A stretch of DNA of 12,287 nt, from contig JABXGU010000136.1 of assembly GCA_016550415.1 (NCBI GenBank), forward strand, positions 1-12,287, given 5' to 3'. Below, one piece after another: positions 7,256-12,287 of the stretch. Under the pieces are notes generated by a model. The model ran no database searches. It was given only the letters and a program-made list of their open reading frames with translations, and had not been told where the DNA came from. The translations under genes were made by a program, and so were the position numbers. The number at the start of each line of letters is the position of its first letter. The stretch's first letter is position 1. This DNA comes from an archaeon (GTDB lineage Archaea > Asgardarchaeota > Hermodarchaeia > Hermodarchaeales > Hermodarchaeaceae).

Positions 7256-8785
7256 TTGCGAATTCAATTATGGCTTGCAAAGCATGGATTTAGATTAACC
7301 ACAATTCTAGCAGCTATCGCTGTGTGCTTTTTGCTTCTAGGCTCTGTCGCCGTTCAAGCCAAAAGCAATACCTATTTTCAAAATACTGATATGAAAGCAC
7401 AAATCGTCGTTAACGGCAAAAACCTGTGTGACGCTATCATTCCATCTGAAGCTGTGCCGATTAATATCTCAGAACCTGTTTCCTTCGAATTCAATTACGA
7501 AGTGTTTGAACACACTGTGTATTTGTTAAGATTAGAAATAACTGTCTTTTTCACCGATATACCAATTTTCACACAACCTGTCACAGAACCATTTGGTCCA
7601 ACAGGATTGCCTGTATTTGCAGGAATGACAAACTCGACCACTGGTGAACTTGATCTGCAACCTCTTCTTGAAATGGCAGGACTACAGCTTGCGACTGGAG
7701 TTTACCGAATAGGAGCAAACCTCTTTTATCACCTTGAGGGCTCTACAACAGAAAAGGCAATTGGAACAGATTATCCCACCTTCTATCCTGTTTATTTCCG
7801 GATTCTTGGTAACCCACTTCTTTCCGCTATTGGAGTAATTGCTGTTGCTGGTGCTGCTTTTGTGGGATTATCCACAGCATCGTCACTAATTGGCTTCATA
7901 GGCTCAGGAAGCGCTATCAGCCAAATAGGTCAGTTGGCAAACCTTGGAAGCGGCAACTTTGGTGATTGGACAGAACTAGCAAAGACTGGTTGGCGTATGC
8001 GCTCTATTCGGAAGAAAGCAAAAGACCTTCTTGCCCTACCAAATCTAGCTGTTCTAGCAGGAACAGCCATCCTTGCCGGAATCGCTGCTGTTCTTACTGG
8101 TCATGCTGTAGCTGAAAAATCAGCTGATGCAAAGCAACACAAAATAATTCTTGATGGAGTACGAGAGCGTGCACTCGTGGCATGGGCAGGTGTTCGTTGT
8201 CCAAAATGTGGCTCAAAGTGGACTGAACCAGAAACACCCTGTCCCAAGGGCAAATGTGGCACAGACTGGGAAACTGGGCGAAAGGAATTCGCCGATAAAA
8301 TGGTCGAACTCGCTGATAAAGCCCTTCCAATTCTTGCATCAAGAAGCACTCTAGATGTCAGAGGTCTAGCTAAGAAGCTTAAGACTGACGACTATTATGC
8401 TGGGCTTGTCGGAACAATGCTCACCGATCTTGGAGCCACTCAAATTGCCAAAGTAAGAACACCAATGAAAAGCCTTGCAATCAACGGCGCCTCAATCGCC
8501 TTAGTCACTCTGACATGGACTCAACTCCTTGGATATACAGCCATGGGTCTTATCGGATGGATTGCAATAATCAGCACAGGTGCTACTATCTGCTTCTTCA
8601 TTGCACTCACTATTTCACGTATTGCTCAAGGGAAACGCATTCAAAAACTCCAAGCACAGCGTTCAGCACAACTGAAGGACCAACTTGAAGCTAAACCCGA
8701 AAAAACCCGGAAGCCCAAGGAAAAGGTGAAAACTAGATCTTCTGAAGAAACTCCCGAAAGTGATGAGGAAGTAGACGCCAAATAG
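7256..8785 (+). CDS. Unrecognised membrane protein: secreted N-terminal domain, zinc ribbon, charged C-terminal tail
   Basis: I do not recognise this family. The 509-residue chain begins with a likely signal peptide or anchor (13-35, possible cleavage after VAVQA). Residues about 36-185 form a soluble, beta-rich, probably extracytoplasmic domain with aromatic and acidic residues (SFEFNYEVFEH, TVFFTDIP). Hydrophobic segments follow at about 187-216, 264-283, 405-428 and 430-455. Between the second and third lies a hydrophilic region with a four-cysteine zinc ribbon at Cys315, Cys318, Cys329 and Cys334 (CPKCG ... CPKGKCG). After it comes a helical stretch (366-400, LDVRGLAKKLKTDDYYAGLVGTML) that could be a small winged-helix-like fold, though this is weak. 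The tail (456-509) is highly charged, Lys/Glu rich, and may form a coiled coil. The start is TTG with a strong GGGAGGAA at 7243-7250. It stands alone, ending at a T-tract. A role in sensing or linking the cell surface to the cytoplasm is speculative. Confidence 0.85.
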   Translation: MRIQLWLAKHGFRLTTILAAIAVCFLLLGSVAVQAKSNTYFQNTDMKAQIVVNGKNLCDAIIPSEAVPINISEPVSFEFNYEVFEHTVYLLRLEITVFFTDIPIFTQPVTEPFGPTGLPVFAGMTNSTTGELDLQPLLEMAGLQLATGVYRIGANLFYHLEGSTTEKAIGTDYPTFYPVYFRILGNPLLSAIGVIAVAGAAFVGLSTASSLIGFIGSGSAISQIGQLANLGSGNFGDWTELAKTGWRMRSIRKKAKDLLALPNLAVLAGTAILAGIAAVLTGHAVAEKSADAKQHKIILDGVRERALVAWAGVRCPKCGSKWTEPETPCPKGKCGTDWETGRKEFADKMVELADKALPILASRSTLDVRGLAKKLKTDDYYAGLVGTMLTDLGATQIAKVRTPMKSLAINGASIALVTLTWTQLLGYTAMGLIGWIAIISTGATICFFIALTISRIAQGKRIQKLQAQRSAQLKDQLEAKPEKTRKPKEKVKTRSSEETPESDEEVDAK

Positions 8786-8804
8786 GTATCTCTCCTCTAT
8801 CCCA

Positions 8805-8818
8805 TTTTTTTTATTTTT
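8805..8818 (+). terminator. T-tract terminator after the zinc-ribbon membrane protein
   Basis: Eight Ts, one A and five Ts follow the stop at 8785 by about 20 bases, on the coding strand. Archaeal RNA polymerase terminates at such T-runs without needing a hairpin. It also separates this gene from the convergent cupin gene. Confidence 0.6.
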
Positions 8819-8830
8819 AAGTAGCGTGCA

Positions 8831-9178
8831 TCATGCACTAGTTAGCAAAGGAATTATACAGATGAATACGAGTGGTGTGCGACCTGGATTCCGGTATCCG
8901 TGGGGCTCGTTTGGAGGAACGTAAAGGAACATATCCTTTATGATGGAAAGCTCCCGTTCTTCAGTAAAAGCTACACCTTTCCCTGCAAGAATGTAAATTT
9001 CATGATCTTCTTTATGGGAGTGCAAGGGAATTTCACCACCCGGTTGAACCACGAACCGTCGCATAGCAAAGGTTCTTGCTCCATTATCTCGATTAATCAG
9101 CCACCGAATCGTTGTTCCCGTCGCTCCATAGGTTGTAACCTTTTCTTCAGGTCGTTCATCAAATCTACTACCAATCAT
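8831..9178 (-). CDS. Small single-domain cupin protein
   Basis: This is a compact 115-residue cytoplasmic cupin beta-barrel. Cupin motif 1 is PGGEIPLHSHKEDHEIYILAGKG at 46-68, with metal-ligand candidates His53, His55 or His59, and Glu60. Motif 2 is MFLYVPPNEPHGYRNPG at 83-99, with His93 as the fourth ligand. A full set of metal ligands suggests a metal-binding fold, but single-domain cupins range from enzymes to sugar- or ligand-binding proteins and the reaction cannot be named. The ATG start is supported by AGGTGAC on the minus strand (plus-strand 9187-9193), eight bases upstream. It is convergent with the membrane-protein gene and divergent from the next gene; the shared upstream region carries a nested inverted repeat. 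Confidence 0.88.
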   Translation of the reverse strand: MIGSRFDERPEEKVTTYGATGTTIRWLINRDNGARTFAMRRFVVQPGGEIPLHSHKEDHEIYILAGKGVAFTEERELSIIKDMFLYVPPNEPHGYRNPGRTPLVFICIIPLLTSA

Positions 9179-9225
9179 AACACAAAGTCACCTTTTCGAA
9201 AAATTCAACATGCTTGTTGGTGCCT

Positions 9226-9291
9226 TCTTGTTACCAATTAACTAAAAAAGCCTCTCTCTCATGTTAAGAGAGAAAATTTAATTGGTCAAGA
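9226..9291. repeat. Nested inverted repeat between divergent genes
   Basis: The outer arms are ACCAATTAA (9233-9241) and TTAATTGGT (9278-9286), a perfect nine-base pairing. It extends outward past a two-base bulge (9231-9232) by TCTTG (9226-9230) and CAAGA (9287-9291). Inside sits a second dyad, TCTCTC (9255-9260) and GAGAGA (9268-9273), with a seven-base loop. It lies about 50 bases upstream of the cupin start and 80 before the plus-strand gene, so it could be a shared operator or a structured element. No target-site duplication or transposase is seen. Confidence 0.6.
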
Positions 9292-9370
9292 GTATAGCCT
9301 CTAGATGGATAAAACACGTTGTTAGTATCCTCTTAGGCTCGTGTTCATACCTAAAGATTGGTGCGGCAAT

Positions 9371-9730
9371 ATGGCGAGGAAGGATGTAGTAAAAGAAACA
9401 CTCTTATCATTACTAAATGGTGCTGAGCCAGCCATATCTGAGGATATACTTTCCCTTGGCAAAATGCAAATCCACTGCACCGAATCAGGATACGCCAACA
9501 TTTCCGTTAGTAGACCCCTCGACATACCCTTTATCAAAGAATTCTTCGAGGGAATGGATGTTTATGCTGAAGCAAGCCAAGCCAGCGTTCGCATAAAGAA
9601 GAATGCCAACATATTCCTCTATGGTGAACCCAATAACACCCAGCGTGTTGCATTCGGACCAGTTATGGACACCAGTCTCCTAGTCCTTGTTTTCAAGTAT
9701 ATTCGCGCAATCTTGGAACGAAACGCCTAG
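9371..9730 (+). CDS. Unrecognised small soluble protein, 119 residues
   Basis: I do not recognise this protein. It has no signal peptide, membrane segment or cysteine motif (one Cys, at 36). The pattern is mixed alpha/beta: an N-terminal helix (MARKDVVKETLLSLLNGAE), then likely short strands at KMQIHC (31-36), YANISVSRP (41-49), DVYAEA (63-68) and ASVRIKK (71-77). A hydrophobic C-terminal helix, SLLVLVFKYIRAILE, lies at 102-116. I prefer the ATG at 9371, which follows GGTGCGG at 9360-9366. A GTG at 9341 is in frame, would add ten residues (MFIPKDWCGN) and lies about 30 bases after a weak GATAAAA box at 9309, so it cannot be excluded. It ends 17 bases from the convergent cytidine deaminase. 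Its composition is like a real protein and unlike the antisense frame. Confidence 0.72.
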   Translation: MARKDVVKETLLSLLNGAEPAISEDILSLGKMQIHCTESGYANISVSRPLDIPFIKEFFEGMDVYAEASQASVRIKKNANIFLYGEPNNTQRVAFGPVMDTSLLVLVFKYIRAILERNA

Positions 9731-9747
9731 CCCTTGCTTATTTCTGA

Positions 9748-10173
9748 TTATTTAGGATTCTCTAACCTAAACCCAAAAGGCAACAAGTCCTTCAACTTAA
9801 CTTGCTTTCTTTTTCCAGATTTTCCAACAGAAATTATTACAAGGTCAGGGCTGAACTCGAATAACACTTGTCGACAGATTCCACAAGGCATTACTGGATC
9901 ATCTTGATCTGTAACGATTGCCAATTTTTTAAATCGTCGAGCTCCAGTGCTAACTCCATTAGCGACTGCATTCCGCTCAGCACAAATTGTTGCTCCATAA
10001 GAAGCGTTCTCGACGTTACAACCAAGAAATATGCGTCCATCATCTGAAAGTATTGCAGCGCCAACCTTGAAATTGGAGTAGGGAGCATAAGCTTCTCCTT
10101 GAACCAGCTTTGCTTGTTCAATCAATTCATCATCTGTTGGATTCCTAGTTAGTATTCTACCGGTCAATGCCAT
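9748..10173 (-). CDS. cdd: Cytidine deaminase
   Basis: This zinc enzyme deaminates cytidine and deoxycytidine to uridine and deoxyuridine in pyrimidine salvage. At 141 residues it matches the short homotetrameric class. AYAPYSNFKVGAA (28-40) is the substrate-pocket block and NVENASYGATICAERNAV (53-70) holds the ribose-binding Asn53/Glu55 and the zinc ligand Cys64 with catalytic Glu66. PMPCGIC-type residues VMPCGICRQ (94-102) supply zinc ligands Cys97 and Cys100. This is the three-cysteine zinc site typical of tetrameric enzymes. The C-terminal block, KLKDLLPFGF, is also typical. Upstream on the minus strand only a weak AGGT sits right before the ATG, so the transcript may be leaderless or nearly so. 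It is convergent with the small unknown gene, and no other nucleotide-salvage gene is adjacent. Confidence 0.96.
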   Translation of the reverse strand: MALTGRILTRNPTDDELIEQAKLVQGEAYAPYSNFKVGAAILSDDGRIFLGCNVENASYGATICAERNAVANGVSTGARRFKKLAIVTDQDDPVMPCGICRQVLFEFSPDLVIISVGKSGKRKQVKLKDLLPFGFRLENPK

Positions 10174-10344
10174 TACCTACAATTTAATTCCAATACAATG
10201 GTTTTAGGAAAAAAGGTTTGCCAGTTGATGATTTGCATCAATGGATAAGATTGCATTCCATCACTGTTTTCGTTGTTTGTCGAAAACACAGGGTTTAAGT
10301 ACGATAATTTTAGGTTTTACAAATGGAAACGACAATCGGATGTG

Positions 10345-10533
10345 ATGACAATCACTGCCACAGCAAATTCTAGCACGTCTTCCACGGTGAGTCGCTCTAA
10401 GACAAAGACCATACGCTGCCCAAATTGTGGCTATATGAATGTCGTTAAGAGTGAATTCTTCTTCTGGCTCCTATCGAAGGAGAAAAATCTTCTGTGCCGT
10501 GGTTGCGGACGAATGATTCCACTTCAAACATAA
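10345..10533 (+). CDS. Small zinc-ribbon protein, 62 residues
   Basis: This short protein starts with a Ser/Thr-rich, probably disordered stretch (residues 1-21) and then a zinc ribbon. Cys25 and Cys28 (CPNCGYMN) pair with Cys51 and Cys54 (CRGCG) across 22 residues, which include a hydrophobic FFFWLL patch. The ribbon is of the type common in archaeal transcription and translation accessory proteins, but no specific function can be named. I chose the ATG at 10345, with GGA-type bases a few positions upstream and a TTTAAGTA box at 10294-10301. An in-frame TTG at 10273 would add 24 residues of non-conserved-looking sequence. A T-run follows the stop. Coding status rests mainly on the cysteine pattern. 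Confidence 0.68.
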   Translation: MTITATANSSTSSTVSRSKTKTIRCPNCGYMNVVKSEFFFWLLSKEKNLLCRGCGRMIPLQT

Positions 10534-10538
10534 CTTCC

Positions 10539-10544
10539 TTTTTT
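10539..10544 (+). terminator. Short T-run after the small zinc-ribbon gene
   Basis: CCTTTTTTG follows the stop at 10533 by a few bases, placed as an archaeal T-rich terminator. It lies upstream of the TATA box of the next gene, which fits separate transcription. Confidence 0.4.
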
Positions 10545-10561
10545 GTAAATTCTTTCAACCA

Positions 10562-10571
10562 ATATATTATA
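10562..10571 (+). promoter_or_regulatory. TATA box upstream of the MFS transporter gene
   Basis: ATATATTATA is the best TATA-like sequence in the gap at 10534-10652. At normal spacing the transcript would start near 10593, giving the transporter a leader of about 60 bases that includes GGTG at 10640-10643 as its SD. The predicted start coincides with the ATG of a 30-codon open frame at 10594-10686. Confidence 0.55.
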
Positions 10572-10652
10572 CTTAAGTGGAGAAGCTCCCTTAATGACAC
10601 AATACTCCTCATTCAAATCTAGTGTACAGCTACTTTGGCGGTGTGTTAGAAT

Positions 10653-11939
10653 ATGGCAAAAGAAAAAGGCAATTTTAGTTGGGTAACTATCTTCGTTATC
10701 GGTCTCGGCTTCTTCACAACAGGTATCTCTTGGTCTCTCTTCAACTCATATGTTCCAGTCTATCTTCAAGATTCTATTTCTATAGCGTTTCCTGGTTTCT
10801 TACTTGTTGTTGCTCTTGCTGGGTTTATAATGGGTCTCGATAATTTTATTGCAATTATTATGAATCCAATAATGGGTTCACGATCAGACAAAACAAGTTC
10901 ACGGTTTGGGCGACGTATGCCGTATCTAATGGTTGGCATACCAATCGCTGTCTGCTTCTTCATCGGAATACCCATAGCTCGACTGGTTCCTGGATTTAAT
11001 GGCCTCATTTCATTAGTAGTACTAATACTTGGTTTTGATATTGCTATGGCTATCTACAGGGCTCCTATTGTTGCTATGATGCCTGATTTTACTCCTCCTG
11101 CAAAACGAAGTCCTGCAAATGGTATCATCAACCTAATGGGTGGCTTTGGATCTATCTTCGCCTTTGTTGTTGGCTCAATGCTCTATGGGATTGAGCCTTT
11201 GCTAGCGTTCGGTGTTACAGCGGTAATTATGCTAATCTGCTTGGGCATTCTAGTTCTAATAATTCGAGAGCCAGCAGCTCCGGCAGAGGTCGAAAAAGTA
11301 GCTTTTCCACTGCGACAAGCAATAAGTGAAGCTTTTAGCGACCGTTCCACACTCTGCATTCTCCTTGCCATCTTTGCATGGTTTATGGCCTTTAATACTC
11401 TAGAGACTTGGTTCACATCCTATGGCGTTTTCACCTTGGGATGGCCAGTGAATGTTGCATCATTTACAATGACTTTCTTTGCTCTTGTCTTTGTCGTCTT
11501 CGCAATACCTGGAGGTCTCCTTGCACAGAAACTCGGTCGGAAACGCACTATAATGATTGGTCTTATTGGCATGATGGTATTACTCGGAATAGCGCCGTTC
11601 GTAACTGAGCAATTACCACTAATGGCGCTCCTCGGCTTTGCTGGCTTTTTCTGGGCATTTGTCAATGTCAACAGTATTGTCATGCTTTGGGAACTAAGTA
11701 GAAAGAAACAAGGCACCTACACTGGTATCTATTATGTTTCCAGCCAATCCGCAGCAGCCATAGGACCCATATTATTTGGTGTTCTTGTCGATGTGCTAGT
11801 GACATTCTTTGCTTTTTCAAACTCAACAAAGTGGATTCTTCTGTGGCCCTTCTCCATCGTTTTTCTTGCAGTCGCCTTCATAGCGATGTTCGGGGTTTCT
11901 CGTGGTGAAGCAGGAGAAGAAGAAGCACTTTCTAAATAG
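10653..11939 (+). CDS. MFS transporter, SLC45/GPH (sugar-cation symporter) type
   Basis: This is a 12-helix major facilitator superfamily membrane transporter of 428 residues. Its closest-looking relatives by motif are SLC45 and plant/bacterial disaccharide-proton symporters. Motif A between helices 2 and 3 reads GSRSDKTSSRFGRRMPY (75-91), the SD-x-x-x-S-R-x-GRR-x-P form of that group. DIAMAIYRAPIVAMMPDFTP (129-148), then KRSPANGIINLMGGFGSIFAF (151-171), matches the conserved helix 4-5 region. The second-half repeat of motif A is AQKLGRKRT (291-299), and GTYTGIYYVSSQSAAAIGP (354-372) is a further family block. Helices fill the chain, with a cytoplasmic loop at about 206-230 and a short acidic tail. 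A sugar or glycoside is the likely cargo by family, but the substrate cannot be read here. The gene ends in a hairpin. Confidence 0.9.
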   Translation: MAKEKGNFSWVTIFVIGLGFFTTGISWSLFNSYVPVYLQDSISIAFPGFLLVVALAGFIMGLDNFIAIIMNPIMGSRSDKTSSRFGRRMPYLMVGIPIAVCFFIGIPIARLVPGFNGLISLVVLILGFDIAMAIYRAPIVAMMPDFTPPAKRSPANGIINLMGGFGSIFAFVVGSMLYGIEPLLAFGVTAVIMLICLGILVLIIREPAAPAEVEKVAFPLRQAISEAFSDRSTLCILLAIFAWFMAFNTLETWFTSYGVFTLGWPVNVASFTMTFFALVFVVFAIPGGLLAQKLGRKRTIMIGLIGMMVLLGIAPFVTEQLPLMALLGFAGFFWAFVNVNSIVMLWELSRKKQGTYTGIYYVSSQSAAAIGPILFGVLVDVLVTFFAFSNSTKWILLWPFSIVFLAVAFIAMFGVSRGEAGEEEALSK

Positions 11940-11952
11940 ACCTGATAACGTT

Positions 11953-11989
11953 GGAGGTGAATTCATTTCACCTCCCCATCCTTATTTTT
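11953..11989 (+). terminator. Hairpin plus T-rich tail after the MFS gene
   Basis: GGAGGTGAA (11953-11961) and TTCACCTCC (11967-11975) form a perfect nine-pair stem with a five-base loop, followed by a C-run and TTATTTTTC. It begins 14 bases after the stop codon. It looks like an intrinsic-type terminator, or a stem that ends or protects the 3' end of the message. Confidence 0.65.
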
Positions 11990-12063
11990 CTAAGAAAATG
12001 AGTCATGCAAGCAACCTGTTTTCTTGAACCGAAGCTTTTTTGGCACTCAAGTAACTTCGTGAA

Positions 12064-12070
12064 TTATATA
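12064..12070 (+). promoter_or_regulatory. TATA box of the right-edge gene
   Basis: TTATATA is centred about 30 bases before the ATG at 12097, so the transcript should start just ahead of it with essentially no leader. No SD motif is seen before either candidate start. Confidence 0.55.
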
Positions 12071-12096
12071 GTATGAGTAATTAAGAGATGAATCTA

Positions 12097-12287
12097 ATGC
12101 CGCCGGTAATTGAAAAAATCAAACATTACTTGGATTCGATGCGTCTTACCTATGAAATTCAACCAGTTGAGGGGAAAATTACACGAATTGTTGTGCCCTA
12201 TGAATTCTCTGAAGTTGATTTAGAGTACTATGTTGTAATCGATTCTTCAGAAAAATGGGTTAGATTTTGGACACTAATTTTATCGCA
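12097..12287 (+). CDS. Right-edge partial gene, possible YbjN-like small protein
   Basis: An open frame runs from this ATG to the window end without a stop, giving 63 complete codons. The visible sequence begins MPPVIEKIKHYLDSMRLTYE: an amphipathic helix, followed by likely strands (KITRIVVPYEF, EYYVVIDSS, KWVRFWTLIL). This helix-then-sheet order, with a short helix and a turn into aromatic-rich strands, is reminiscent of YbjN or type III secretion chaperone-like folds, but I cannot confirm it. An in-frame ATG at 12088 would add three residues; the TATA spacing favours 12097. The codon pattern and the promoter support a real gene. Confidence 0.65.
   Translation, partial: MPPVIEKIKHYLDSMRLTYEIQPVEGKITRIVVPYEFSEVDLEYYVVIDSSEKWVRFWTLILS

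Noticed and set aside
8826..8838. Palindrome GTGCAT-C-ATGCAC at the cupin stop codon
   Set aside because: Short, overlaps the stop codon, and is not followed by a T-run on the cupin strand, so neither terminator nor operator is supported.
10273..10344. TTG-initiated N-terminal extension of the small zinc-ribbon protein
   Set aside because: A rare start without SD, lying before the likely TATA-like box of the gene; the ATG at 10345 is better.

Overview
This window looks like a chromosomal segment of an archaeon of moderate GC content. No gene here fixes the lineage; an uncultured group such as the Asgard archaea would fit, but that is a guess. The archaeal reading rests on AT-rich TATA-like boxes about 26-28 bases before likely transcript starts (in front of the serine dehydratase operon and the right-edge gene), SD motifs of the GGTGA/GAGGTG type on internal genes, T-rich terminators, membrane proteins with zinc ribbons, and an ECF transporter with its two ATPases fused in one chain. 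There are no rRNA or tRNA genes, CRISPR arrays or insertion sequences.

Layout. The left edge (to 964) is the 3' part of a DUF389/TIGR00341 membrane protein. From 1186 to 5436 there is a tightly packed four-gene ECF transporter operon: a membrane-anchored extracytoplasmic protein with a sulfite-oxidase-like (SUOX) fold; a YkoE-like S component carrying a second SUOX-like domain at its C-terminus; a fused double ATPase (EcfA); and the coupling protein EcfT. Its promoter region has a 20-base dyad lying on the TATA-like box. From 5563 to 7146 is a two-gene operon for the beta and alpha subunits of an iron-sulfur L-serine dehydratase, which makes pyruvate and ammonia from serine; the first gene appears leaderless.

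From 7256 to 8785 is an unrecognised 509-residue membrane protein with a secreted N-terminal domain, a zinc ribbon and a charged tail. Next come a small cupin (minus strand), an unrecognised 119-residue protein (plus strand) separated from the cupin by a nested inverted repeat, and a cytidine deaminase (minus strand). Then a 62-residue zinc-ribbon protein and an MFS transporter of the SLC45/GPH type follow on the plus strand. The MFS gene ends in a strong hairpin, and a new gene with its own TATA box runs off the right edge.

The most unusual element is the ECF operon. Two of its proteins carry related extracytoplasmic domains, visible as a shared Y-x-G...A-x-D-x-Y-S pattern, one free and one fused to the substrate-specific membrane subunit. 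I infer a capture or presentation module for the ligand, so the transporter may differ in mechanism from ordinary ECF systems. Its substrate cannot be read from the sequence.
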